Source: Pantoea piersonii
GTDB lineage: Bacteria > Pseudomonadota > Gammaproteobacteria > Enterobacterales > Enterobacteriaceae
NCBI RefSeq assembly: GCF_003612015.1
Contig: NZ_RARB01000001.1
Span: forward strand, 248,001-312,000
Length of the DNA stretch: 64,000 bases
Reading direction: 5' to 3'
The notes under the pieces were generated by a model, which had not been told where the DNA came from, did no database searches, and worked only from the letters and a program-made list of their open reading frames with translations. Made by a program: the position numbers and the translations under genes. This document shows positions 36,302 through 44,270 of the stretch, piece after piece (positions within the stretch are counted from its first letter, which is position 1; each line of letters starts with the position of its first letter).

Positions 36302-36574
36302 ATGAACAGCACCGACACCTCAACAGCAAGCGTTACGCTTCATAATCCCTCTTCCTGTACCTGCGGCAGAATTATCTGGCTAAGCATGAACTGTGATTTT
36401 TTCGCGATGAGCCTCGGCACCCACGAGAGTGATGCGCGGATCGAGGCAAAGCTCGGCTCCGCCTGCAGCGGCGTTCAGTTTCGTCCGGAAAATCTTAAAG
36501 AAGCCGTTGCCGATGTTTTCTGGCAGATGTGGAATCTCTGGGAGCCCGCGGAGGGGATCAAAGTCACGGGATAG
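36302..36574 (+). CDS. Small cysteine-containing protein of unknown function
   Basis: A 90-residue protein that I do not recognise. ATG 36302 has AAAGGT six bases upstream. Four Cys are present, including a close pair in SSCTCGRIIWLSMNCDF and one in GSACSGVQF; the rest is acidic and aromatic (DVFWQMWNLWEP). The Cys pattern could bind a metal or form disulfides; no signal peptide is seen. It lies 100 bases after norW on the same strand, beyond a hairpin, so read-through could make it part of the nitric oxide response. Confidence 0.65.
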   Translation: MNSTDTSTASVTLHNPSSCTCGRIIWLSMNCDFFAMSLGTHESDARIEAKLGSACSGVQFRPENLKEAVADVFWQMWNLWEPAEGIKVTG

Positions 36575-37041
36575 CCGCACTCAGCATCGCTGAGCGAGCC
36601 CTGGTCTAATGCGCACGCAATGGAAACGGGAAAGAGCCGTAAAAATGCCTGCAACGGCGATGCATGACGGTAGAGTAAGGGCTTCAGGACATTAATGTGT
36701 GCGGCGCATTAATGGCTGGCGCAAATGCCTCCATTCCCGACAGCAACCGGCTGTAACCGCGAAAAGCGGTGGCTAAAGGTGCCTGAAGAGGGCTTTTTCT
36801 GCGATCAAATTGGTGACCAGCTTCATACCGAGGCGCGCCTGAGAAAACAGACGGCGCTTTTATCGCTAGCCGAGCGCCTTACCGCTGGACTCTTCAGTTG
36901 GCTTCGCGTCTCCTCTCAGGCACACTACCCGCAGTTAGACTTATTCCCTGCTGAGACTCAGGTCTCTCATCCAACTTTACCGTGGGTCAGACTGACAGCG
37001 CGAACCACCCACATCTTCGATACACCACAAGAGGAATTACC
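36575..37041. other. Intergenic region before the YecA-family gene
   Basis: About 470 bases. An inverted repeat, ATTAATG (36691-36697) / CATTAAT (36707-36713), could be an operator. A frame from ATG 36725 to 37060 (111 codons) is open and runs 19 bases into the following gene; it has no ribosome site and matches no family, so I do not call it a gene. Confidence 0.4.
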
Positions 37042-37608
37042 ATGGCTACAGGCCCACTGAATGCAGACGAGATCGAGTGGATGGAAGACGTGTTGATGGA
37101 GCATGACAGCGAAGATGGCTTGATTGACATCAGCGAGCTGGACGGCCTTTTCACCGCCGCGCTCTCCAGCCCGTCGCCGCTGGCGCTGGATGCGATGAAG
37201 CCGGTTATCTGGGGCGAAACTACGCCGGACTGGGACGATCCTGCGGATGAGCTGCGTTTCAACACCCTGGCAGCGCGAATGATGAACGATATCGCCGAGC
37301 GTCTGAGCCTCTACCCGGAACAGTTCGAACCGCTGTTCGGCTACCGTGAAATGGATGGTCGCGAACTGCTGGTGGTGGAAGAGTGGTGTTTCGGCTACAT
37401 GACAGGGGTAGCGTTGGCTGAGTGGCCTGAGCTGCCTGCTGAGCTGCAGCCGTCGCTGCAGGCGATTGCGCTGCATGGCGATATCGACGAGGTGGAGAAG
37501 CTCGACGGCATGGATGAAATCGCCTATTTGCAGAGCACCGACGCGATTCAGCCTGCGGCGCTGCGCCTTTACAACTACTGGCATGGTAAGACAGACGCGG
37601 TTCACTAA
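37042..37608 (+). CDS. YecA/UPF0149-family protein
   Basis: A 188-residue acidic, all-helical protein of the YecA/YgfB (UPF0149) family. Typical are LNADEIEWMEDVLMEHD, DISELDGLFTAALSSP and EEWCFGYMTGVAL. It lacks the C-terminal SEC-C zinc motif that E. coli YecA carries, so it is a short form. Function unknown. ATG 37042 with GAGGAA at 37031-37036; upstream in-frame starts lack a site. A palindromic repeat follows. Confidence 0.85.
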   Translation: MATGPLNADEIEWMEDVLMEHDSEDGLIDISELDGLFTAALSSPSPLALDAMKPVIWGETTPDWDDPADELRFNTLAARMMNDIAERLSLYPEQFEPLFGYREMDGRELLVVEEWCFGYMTGVALAEWPELPAELQPSLQAIALHGDIDEVEKLDGMDEIAYLQSTDAIQPAALRLYNYWHGKTDAVH

Positions 37609-37635
37609 AACAGGGCAAGATAAACGGCACTAAGT

Positions 37636-37760
37636 GCGCTGGCAAGGTGCCAGCGCGGGAGAGATAGCCCGATCGCAAAGACGCAAAAGCGGCATCCCTG
37701 CCAGCTCGGCCCGCGACATCCTTGTCGCGGGACGCTTTGCTCCCCGGGCCATCTCTCCCG
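37636..37760. repeat. Mosaic palindromic intergenic repeat, copy D
   Basis: This element lies between the convergent YecA-family gene and ydiK. It begins with a hairpin, GCGCTGGCA-AGG-TGCCAGCGC (37636-37656). The main palindrome has 16-base arms, at 37656-37671 and 37745-37760 (core GGGAGAGAT / ATCTCTCCC, one mismatch in the arms). The centre is a perfect hairpin, CCCGCGACA-TCCT-TGTCGCGGG (37710-37731), with the same TCCT loop as copy A. Blocks such as GCCCGAT, TCGCAAAGA and CCTGCCAG are shared with copies A or C. Confidence 0.78.
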
Positions 37761-37806
37761 CTTGCAGACATTGGCCGTCGTCTGTAAGCGCTATTCGCGG
37801 CCTGCT

Positions 37807-38931
37807 TTATTGATTGATGGCCGCCTCGTCCGACTGCTTTTTCCCTTCTTCGATAAACTCTTCGTCAATCTCTTCGGCGTTGTCGCGGTTATCCTTGCCT
37901 GACAGCAGGTTCCAGCAGGCGATAAACAGCGCGGCGATTAGCGGACCAATCACAAAGCCGTTAATGCCGTAAATCTCCATGCCGCCCAGGGTAGCAATCA
38001 GGATCAGGTAATCAGGCATTTTGGTATCTTTGCCTACCAGCAGCGGACGCAGAATATTATCCACCAGCCCAACGATCACTACGAAGAAGCCGACGATAAA
38101 CAGGCCTTTCCACAGCGCGCCAGTGGCGAAGAAGAATATCGCGGCCGGCACCCAGATAATCGCCGAGCCCACGGCAGGGATCAGCGACAGGAACGCCATC
38201 AGCGCGCCCCACAGCAGGCTGCCGTCGATATCTACAAACCAGAACGCCAGCCCGCCGAGCACCCCCTGAACCAGCGCCACCACCACTGTGCCTTTCACCG
38301 TGGCGCGTGAGACGGCGACAAACTTCATAAAGAGATGATGCTTTACGTAAGTAGAGAGCGGCAGCGCCTCCAGAATTAAATGCACCAGATAGGAGCCATC
38401 TTTTAACAGGAAAAAGAGCAAATAGAGCATGACGCCGAAGCCGACGGTAAAGGTAAACGTGCCCTTGCCGATCAGGAAGACGCTGCCCGCCATATACTGG
38501 CCGCCTTTCAGCGCGAAGGTCGACAGCTTCTGCTGGATCTGCGTCGCATTATTCAACTGATGCTCAGAAAGGAAGTTACGAAGCCAGCCGGGCAGATGCT
38601 GCAGCAGATCGGCGAATACCGCCGGGAACTGCGCCGAATTGGTCTGCAGCTTGAGATAAACGGCGTTGATTTCCACCACCAGTGAAGAGGCGATAATCGC
38701 CAGCGGCGTAAACACGATCAGACAGATAATCAGCAGCGTAATCAACGACGCCAGACCGTTCCGATCGCCCATCTTATGCCGCAGCCAGACCTTCAGCGGG
38801 GCGAAAATCACTGCCAGAATAGCGGCCCAGAGAATGGGCGAAAAGTAGGGTGCCAGCACATCGAAAAACGCAATGGTGACCATTGCCAGAATCACGATGA
38901 AGAAACCGATATTTAATCCTTTAACACGCAT
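37807..38931 (-). CDS. ydiK: YdiK, AI-2E/PerM-family membrane transporter
   Basis: A 374-residue inner-membrane protein with about eight membrane segments, of the AI-2E transporter (PerM/TqsA) family. Typical blocks are the N-terminal FFDVLAPYFSPILWAAILAV, the central VQGVLGGLAFWFVDIDGSLL and LWGALMAFLSLIPAVGSAII, and the later NILRPLLVGKDTKMPDYLIL. The C-terminal tail is charged and cytoplasmic. The substrate of YdiK is unknown. It is divergent from sdaC. Confidence 0.87.
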   Translation of the reverse strand: MRVKGLNIGFFIVILAMVTIAFFDVLAPYFSPILWAAILAVIFAPLKVWLRHKMGDRNGLASLITLLIICLIVFTPLAIIASSLVVEINAVYLKLQTNSAQFPAVFADLLQHLPGWLRNFLSEHQLNNATQIQQKLSTFALKGGQYMAGSVFLIGKGTFTFTVGFGVMLYLLFFLLKDGSYLVHLILEALPLSTYVKHHLFMKFVAVSRATVKGTVVVALVQGVLGGLAFWFVDIDGSLLWGALMAFLSLIPAVGSAIIWVPAAIFFFATGALWKGLFIVGFFVVIVGLVDNILRPLLVGKDTKMPDYLILIATLGGMEIYGINGFVIGPLIAALFIACWNLLSGKDNRDNAEEIDEEFIEEGKKQSDEAAINQ

Positions 38932-39291
38932 GCATAAACCTCAGGTTAAGTGTTGCGGATGAACTATAGAACGCCCGACGTGCTTTGTAATGCCAATCTG
39001 TGGTTTCGTTTAAAAATATCAATCTCCCCGCCAGCCTGGCCTGGACGAAGGCACAGCGCCGTCGTGATAACGGCTATTTGCCTGGAATATGCACGATCAA
39101 CGCACGGCTGTTGAAGCCTGTCGTTAAGGTGTGTAAAAATCCTGCGCAATCGTTTACTCCTGCTGTGGATAAACGAATTTTTTTGTTGCGTCTTCTGACT
39201 GCGCTGCCGCGGAGCAGGGCGGCGTAACAATGTGGCCATCGATGCAAACTCACCGTCGATGGCATTGACGTTATAAAGACAGGACAGGCAG
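38932..39291. other. ydiK-sdaC divergent intergenic region
   Basis: About 360 bases with the promoters of both genes. A PurR-like 16-mer, GCGCAATCGTTTACTC, is at 39144-39159; it fits the PurR consensus except at the two ends. I could not fix the promoters. No gene is seen. Confidence 0.4.
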
Positions 39292-40587
39292 ATGAAAACC
39301 ACGCAAACCGGCACCCTTACGGCCGCCGCAGAGACGCCAGCAGAACGCGGCTGGCGCAAATCCGATACCACCTGGATGCTGGGGCTCTACGGCACCGCTA
39401 TCGGCGCAGGCGTACTCTTTTTGCCAATCAATGCGGGCGTCGGCGGACTGCTGCCGCTGATCATTATGGCGATTCTTGCGTTTCCTCTGACCTTCTATTC
39501 CCACCGCGCGCTCACCCGTTTTGTGCTTTCCGGCAAAAACGCGGGGGGAGACATTACCGACGTAGTGGAAGAGCACTTCGGCGCTGGCGCGGGCAAGATC
39601 ATTACGCTGCTCTACTTTTTCGCCATTTTCCCTATTCTGCTGATGTACAGCGTGGCGATCACCAATACGGTCGAGAGCTTTATCGAACACCAGCTGGGGC
39701 TGGTCTCGCCGCCGCGCGTGCTGCTGTCGCTGATCTTGATCATCGGTCTGATGACGGTTGTGCGCTTCGGCGAGCAGATGATCGTCAAGGCGATGAGTAT
39801 TCTGGTTTTTCCCTTTGTCGCGGTGCTGATGCTGCTGGCGGTTTATCTGATCCCGCACTGGCACAGCGCAGCGCTGCAGACGCTGTCACTGCACCATGAT
39901 GGCGGCGGCAAAGGCACAGGGATGACGCTGTGGCTGGCGATCCCGGTGATGGTATTCTCCTTTAACCACTCGCCGATTATCTCCTCTTTCGCCGTGGCGA
40001 AACGCGCGGAGTATGGCGAAGGCGCGGAACGCAAGTGCTCACGCATTCTTGCCTGCTCACACCTGCTGATGGTGGCGACGGTGATGTTTTTTGTCTTTAG
40101 CTGCGTGCTTAGCCTGTCGCCTGAAGATCTCGCCGCGGCGAAGGCGCAGAACATCTCTATTCTCTCCTATCTCGCCAATCACTTTAACGTACCGGTTATC
40201 GCCTGGCTCGGACCCGTGATCGCCATCGTCGCCATTACGAAATCTTTCCTCGGCCACTACCTTGGCGCGCGTGAAGGTTTTAACGGGCTGGTCAATAAAA
40301 TGCTGCACAGCCGCGGCAAGACCCTGGCCCCTGCGAAACTGAACCGTGCGACGGCGCTGTTTATGCTGCTCAGCACCTGGCTGGTGGCGAGCTGGAACCC
40401 AAGCATTCTCGATATGATTGAGACCCTGGGCGGTCCGGTTATCGCAATCATTCTGTTTCTGATGCCGATGTACGCCATTCGCACGGTTCCCGCGATGCGC
40501 AAATACAGCGGACATCTCAGTAATCTTTTCGTCGTGCTAATAGGGCTGGTAGCGATCTCCGCTATCTTCTACTCCCTGTTCAGCTAA
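39292..40587 (+). CDS. sdaC: SdaC (DlsT), serine/proton symporter
   Basis: Inner-membrane L-serine transporter of the hydroxy/aromatic amino acid permease family, 431 residues with eleven membrane helices. The sequence follows E. coli SdaC closely: [57 protein letters not shown] and [16 protein letters not shown]. In E. coli it is paired with the serine deaminase gene sdaB; no deaminase gene is present here, so serine degradation must be encoded elsewhere. Confidence 0.92.
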   Translation: MKTTQTGTLTAAAETPAERGWRKSDTTWMLGLYGTAIGAGVLFLPINAGVGGLLPLIIMAILAFPLTFYSHRALTRFVLSGKNAGGDITDVVEEHFGAGAGKIITLLYFFAIFPILLMYSVAITNTVESFIEHQLGLVSPPRVLLSLILIIGLMTVVRFGEQMIVKAMSILVFPFVAVLMLLAVYLIPHWHSAALQTLSLHHDGGGKGTGMTLWLAIPVMVFSFNHSPIISSFAVAKRAEYGEGAERKCSRILACSHLLMVATVMFFVFSCVLSLSPEDLAAAKAQNISILSYLANHFNVPVIAWLGPVIAIVAITKSFLGHYLGAREGFNGLVNKMLHSRGKTLAPAKLNRATALFMLLSTWLVASWNPSILDMIETLGGPVIAIILFLMPMYAIRTVPAMRKYSGHLSNLFVVLIGLVAISAIFYSLFS

Positions 40588-40596
40588 GAAGGCCGC

Positions 40597-40613
40597 GCCC
40601 GCGACACGCGGGC
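40597..40613 (+). terminator. Hairpin after sdaC
   Basis: GCCCGCG-ACA-CGCGGGC, a 7-bp GC stem ten bases beyond the sdaC stop. The following T content is low. Confidence 0.45.
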
Positions 40614-40662
40614 CGTTTCGCGGCTGCTATAGCTTTCCCGTCCGGCAACATGCTAACTTTAT

Positions 40663-40677
40663 TGAGAATAATTATTA
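40663..40677 (+). promoter_or_regulatory. Fur box upstream of the substrate-binding protein gene
   Basis: TGAGAAT-A-ATTATTA (40663-40677) fits the 7-1-7 Fur consensus TGATAAT-N-ATTATCA at 12 of 14 positions. It lies 20 bases before the start codon, where bound Fur would block transcription when iron is plentiful. Confidence 0.7.
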
Positions 40678-40696
40678 GTTACTGAGGTAGTAAGCG

Positions 40697-41791
40697 ATGA
40701 ACAAGGGACTTCTGCTGGCCGGGCTGCTGACGTCGGCGGCATGCGGCGCAACCACTTATCCGTTGCAGATAACCGATCTGGACGGCAACGCCATCCGGCT
40801 CGACCATGAGCCGCAGCATGTCATCCTGCAGGATGGCCGCGACGTGCTGGCGCTGGCGCTGCTGGACCGCGACGATCCCTTTAAGCGCGTCGTAGCGTGG
40901 AATAACCTGCCGAAAAAGCAGGATACCCAGACTTGGGATCTGCTGAAGCAGCGCTGGCCGCAGGCGACCCACATCGTCGATATGGGGTTCAACGATCAGG
41001 GGCAGGTTAATCTCGAAAGCGTGCTGGCGCAGAAACCGGATCTGATGATCGCCCAGCTGCGCGCGAAATCGGCGCTGCAGCAGTCAGGCGTGCTGGATAC
41101 GCTGAAGGGACTCAATATTCCGGTGCTGTTTATCGATTATGAACTGCACCCGAAAGAGAACACCGTGCGCAGCGTGGCGCTGCTGGGCAAGGTGCTGAAC
41201 CGCGAGAAAGAAGCGGGGGACTATACCGCCTTCTATCAGCAGCGTTTGCAGCAGCTTGATGCCACTATCAAACCGGTACCGCAGAAGCCGACGGTCTTTA
41301 TCGAACCGATCGCCGGCAACAGCGATAACTGCTGCTTCACTCACGGCCACAACGGCTGGGGCGGACTGGTAGAGGCGGTGGGCGGTAAAAATATCGGCTC
41401 TGCGCTGCTGCCGGGCAACGCGGGCTTTGTATCGCTGGAGAAGATTATCGCAATGAAGCCGGACGTCTATATTATGACCGGCTCAAAGCGCCCTAATCCA
41501 GGGGTGCTGCCGTTTGGTTATCACACCACAGCGCAGCAGGTCTCGGCGACCTTCAGTGGCCTGCTGAACCGCACCGGGCTGAAGCAGATCGCGCCGGTGC
41601 AGAACGGTCGGGTTTATGGCGTTTATCACCACTTCTATAACCATCCTTACAACATTATTGGCATGGAAATTCTGGCTAAAGATCTCTATCCGCAGCGTTT
41701 TACGCAGCTCGATCCCACGGCTGATTTTCACTATATCGTGACCCACTTTACCCGACTGCCGGACGCGCCCGTTACCTTAAGCTATCCCTGA
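40697..41791 (+). CDS. Periplasmic iron-siderophore/haem-type substrate-binding protein
   Basis: A 364-residue protein of the FhuD/BtuF-type (PF01497) binding-protein family with a short signal peptide, MNKGLLLAGLLTSAACGATT. The Cys in that peptide does not fit a classic lipobox, so it is probably soluble. N-terminal strand HEPQHVILQDGRDVLALALL and the pattern VNLESVLAQKPDLMIAQ, then SLEKIIAMKPDVYIMTG, are the usual two-lobe signatures. The Fur box and the lack of permease or ATPase genes nearby suggest an orphan binding protein that shares a transporter encoded elsewhere. The ligand cannot be told from sequence. Confidence 0.8.
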   Translation: MNKGLLLAGLLTSAACGATTYPLQITDLDGNAIRLDHEPQHVILQDGRDVLALALLDRDDPFKRVVAWNNLPKKQDTQTWDLLKQRWPQATHIVDMGFNDQGQVNLESVLAQKPDLMIAQLRAKSALQQSGVLDTLKGLNIPVLFIDYELHPKENTVRSVALLGKVLNREKEAGDYTAFYQQRLQQLDATIKPVPQKPTVFIEPIAGNSDNCCFTHGHNGWGGLVEAVGGKNIGSALLPGNAGFVSLEKIIAMKPDVYIMTGSKRPNPGVLPFGYHTTAQQVSATFSGLLNRTGLKQIAPVQNGRVYGVYHHFYNHPYNIIGMEILAKDLYPQRFTQLDPTADFHYIVTHFTRLPDAPVTLSYP

Positions 41792-41799
41792 GCAGCTGG

Positions 41800-41822
41800 C
41801 CGCGCGTTGACAAAACGCGCGG
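41800..41822 (+). terminator. Terminator after the substrate-binding protein gene
   Basis: CCGCGCGTT-GACAA-AACGCGCGG, a perfect 9-bp stem, followed by a T/A-rich tail. The next 285 bases to the EAL gene hold no recognised element; I looked for a c-di-GMP riboswitch and did not find one. Confidence 0.65.
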
Positions 41823-42107
41823 TTAATTTACCTTCCCACTGCGCTATCTTTCGCTACTCTTAATACAAATCGCTTTCTGTTTTTAGTTCCGCTATTTTCC
41901 TTGCGCCTTCAGCGCCACCAGTCGAAAAAGATTGCCAAAACCCGAAAACATGGTGAAATGCGCGCGTTTATTTCGCGAGGACGCAATAAACCCTGCAACA
42001 GGGAGTGCAAAAACAGATGATCAATTGGGTAGCACTGGTTGCCGCAAGAAACTCTGACAGGTTTCAGGTAATCGATCGCTGCCGTTTGGGCTTTGCCCGA
42101 GGTGTTT

Positions 42108-42809
42108 ATGACTACACACTCCCTGGCCTCCACGCTGAGTAAAAAATTTATCCTTGAACCGGTGATGTCGCAGAGCGGCGTCTGTATCGGTTTTGAACTC
42201 CTGACGCGCTATACCTCGGAGGCGGGTAAACCACGTAATCCCTTTATGGTGATTGAAAATATGCCGCACAGCGAGAAGCGCAAACTGCTGTATGAGCAGC
42301 TGGCTGCGCTGTCGCCGATCGTGGCGCTGCTTGAGCAGCGTGGCTTATTTATCAGTATTAACATCGACAGCGATATGGTGGGCATGCTGGAGGAGGAGGC
42401 GCGGCTGGGATGGCTGCTCAGCATCGCCAGCGTGCTTCGGCTGGAAGTGTCCGAGAATATCGACTTTCTGCAAGAGCATGACGTGCGCGCAACGCTGCAG
42501 CAGCTTAAGGCACGCGGCCTCTGTTTCTTTCTTGACGATCTCGGCACCGGTTTTTCCAACCTGGAAGCGCTCTATACCGGCCTGTTTGACGCGGTGAAAA
42601 TTGACAAGCGCTTTTTCTGGGAGCAAAAGGATAAATCCATTTTCCCGGTATTAATGACCATTATTCAGCGCTATTGTCCGCAGATAATTGTGGAGGGCGT
42701 AGAGAATAAAGCGGATTTAGCAGCGCTGGAACATATACCGCTTTACGGGCTACAGGGATACTATTTTAGCGCGCTGGAGATTGACGAGCTGCCGCAATAT
42801 TTAGGCTGA
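42108..42809 (+). CDS. EAL-domain protein, probable c-di-GMP phosphodiesterase
   Basis: A 233-residue protein consisting of one EAL domain without a sensor or membrane part. The signature EAL reads ELL in GFELLTRY; further conserved acidic and basic residues are present: Asn in FISINID, Glu in RLEVSENID, Asp-Asp in FLDDLGTGFSN, Lys in VKIDKRFF, and Glu in IVEGVENKADL. Because these metal and catalytic positions are kept, it may be active, although stand-alone EAL proteins can also be protein-binding regulators. ATG 42108 has GAGG upstream; an earlier in-frame start is weaker. Confidence 0.83.
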   Translation: MTTHSLASTLSKKFILEPVMSQSGVCIGFELLTRYTSEAGKPRNPFMVIENMPHSEKRKLLYEQLAALSPIVALLEQRGLFISINIDSDMVGMLEEEARLGWLLSIASVLRLEVSENIDFLQEHDVRATLQQLKARGLCFFLDDLGTGFSNLEALYTGLFDAVKIDKRFFWEQKDKSIFPVLMTIIQRYCPQIIVEGVENKADLAALEHIPLYGLQGYYFSALEIDELPQYLG

Positions 42810-43219
42810 CACGCTTTATATAGTGATGCAAAGTGCGTCTGTGTAGCGCCTGCTTAATAACCGTTGCGCAATTTATTATTACCGGCGTCGTCATTTTTTG
42901 CGGATTAAGCCAGATAAAACGTTAAGAAAGCGAAAAAGACGTTGCGAGCGCGGTTTTCTTCGCCTGCGGTTTAGGCATCTACAGCCAGGCGGCGCGCGGA
43001 AGGGCGTCAGTGTGGCCTGCTGTTTTAGTAGCGTAATATTTAGCAGGCGAATTAATGGAGAGATTAATTAATTTCCCTGCCTGGTCAGACCCCAGACCTG
43101 TTTCACTATTGACGCAAAGCAGGGTGATATTATTTAGCTGTTCCACTAATTCTCGCTGAAAAATAACTACGCAAAGATTGTTAAATCAAAAGGAAATATC
43201 CTAATTCAGTTAATTATCC
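42810..43219. other. Intergenic region after the EAL gene, no gene seen
   Basis: About 410 bases, AT-rich toward the right. No frame on either strand looks coding, and no IS ends or tRNA are visible. It leads into the promoter of the candidate small RNA. Confidence 0.4.
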
Positions 43220-43369
43220 GTGACAGAAATATAAAGGGTGATAAGATTAGCATTCAACGCTAGTGATGTGGTGTTGTGAGCTCTAGTTTTTTCCTTGATT
43301 TGGCAAGGATTAGCCGGTATTCGGTAGTCAGGAATGTCTGTTCCCCCGATCGGTTTCGATCGGGTTTTT
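43220..43369 (+). ncRNA. Candidate small RNA with own promoter and terminator
   Basis: A promoter GTGACA (43220-43225), 16-base spacer, TAAGAT (43242-43247) predicts a start near 43254. About 115 bases downstream is a strong Rho-independent terminator, CCCGATCG-GTTT-CGATCGGG followed by five T (43345-43369). In between is a hairpin, TCCTTG-ATTTGG-CAAGGA, and a GT-rich stretch (GATGTGGTGTTGTGAG) that recalls the single-stranded regulatory region of GcvB-type RNAs. There is no open frame. It does not match the E. coli small RNAs I can recall (RprA, ArcZ, SdsR, MgrR, CyaR and others). Confidence 0.5.
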
Positions 43370-43639
43370 CATTTCTTTTTCATTCTGTTTAACCCGCTGC
43401 TTTCAGGTATATTTTACGCGTTAACACACTGCGAATTTTGCCTCTGCGCTATTTGCGTGACATGCCTCGTCTCCAGGTCCACTCGTCTCCATAATTTCTG
43501 CCGAGTGTTAAGAAAGCGATAAACGGAGTAATAGTCTGTAAGTTACCGTTTTTTAAGACTTTTGGAGATGCAGGTTTGGCCCCATATCGCCGATAGTACA
43601 TCTCAACGGCGCGATTCTCGCTGTTGCTACTGGAGGTTT
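43370..43639. other. Leader region before the RcnB-like gene
   Basis: About 270 bases between the small RNA terminator and the next start codon. It contains a T- and C-rich stretch and no convincing gene; the promoter of the RcnB-like gene should be here. Confidence 0.35.
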
Positions 43640-44110
43640 ATGATGAAAAAAACAACATTACGCGTTATCGCGACTTTTATTGCATGCAGCTCACTGATTT
43701 CTACGGTTTCCTGGGCTGACGGCCCGGGCGATCATCATGGACAGCCATGGCAGCAGCACGACGGCGACCGCCGCGACGGCGACCGTCACGACGATCGTGG
43801 ACGTGGCCCGCAAGGTCATGGCCCGGATCGCGGCCCGCAGCACGATCGCTTTGCCGGCGGACCACGCGGCGATCGCCATGAAGATCGCGACCGCGATCAC
43901 TTTGCCTGGAACGGCCATGATTTCCGTCGCGGCCATCCGATGCCGCACGAATATCGCGGTCCTCACTACCGGGTTGATGACTGGCGCGAGCGCCGCCTGC
44001 CGGAGCCGCCGCGTGGTGAGTACTGGTCCTATGTCGACGGCAACTATGTGCTGATTGCCGCCGCCACGGGCATTATCACCTCGCTGATTATCGGCAACGC
44101 ATTCAACTAA
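43640..44110 (+). CDS. RcnB-like periplasmic protein, Asp/His/Arg-rich
   Basis: A 156-residue exported protein. The signal peptide is MMKKTTLRVIATFIACSSLI followed by STVSWA. The mature part begins with about 70 residues of very high Asp, His, Arg and Gly content (GDHHGQPWQQHDGDRRDGDR), likely flexible and metal-binding. It ends with a compact RcnB-type domain, HYRVDDWRERRLPEPPRGEYW, then VDGNYVLIAAATGIITSLI. RcnB of E. coli tunes nickel and cobalt export; the metal here is unknown. ATG 43640 with GGAGG six bases upstream; the next codon is also ATG. Confidence 0.85.
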   Translation: MMKKTTLRVIATFIACSSLISTVSWADGPGDHHGQPWQQHDGDRRDGDRHDDRGRGPQGHGPDRGPQHDRFAGGPRGDRHEDRDRDHFAWNGHDFRRGHPMPHEYRGPHYRVDDWRERRLPEPPRGEYWSYVDGNYVLIAAATGIITSLIIGNAFN

Positions 44111-44121
44111 GCCTGTAACAA

Positions 44122-44139
44122 GGGCGGCGCAAGCCGCCC
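44122..44139 (+). terminator. Terminator of the RcnB-like gene
   Basis: GGGCGGC-GCAA-GCCGCCC followed by a T-rich tail (GTTCTTGTTT), eleven bases after the stop. Confidence 0.8.
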
Positions 44140-44270
44140 GTTCTTGTTTCTCTCCACCTCTCCCTCATAAAAACCGGCTGCCTGCGCACGCGCCTGTTCC
44201 TCTTTTTTTCACGCTCCCCAGGCTATGCTTTGCTTCCACACTGTTCCCTTTCGCCTGATAAGGAGTCGAG

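Noticed and set aside
36725-37060. 111-codon frame before the YecA-family gene
   Set aside because: No ribosome site, runs into the start of a well-supported gene and shows no family resemblance.
41823-42107. c-di-GMP riboswitch before the EAL gene
   Set aside because: The conserved GEMM core bases could not be found.
24277-43000. Prophage or integrative element at argU
   Set aside because: No integrase, phage gene or repeat of the tRNA 3' end was found; only an accessory gene set can be claimed.
43254-43369. Identity of the candidate small RNA with RprA, which in E. coli lies near ydiK
   Set aside because: Neither the body nor the terminator resembles RprA.
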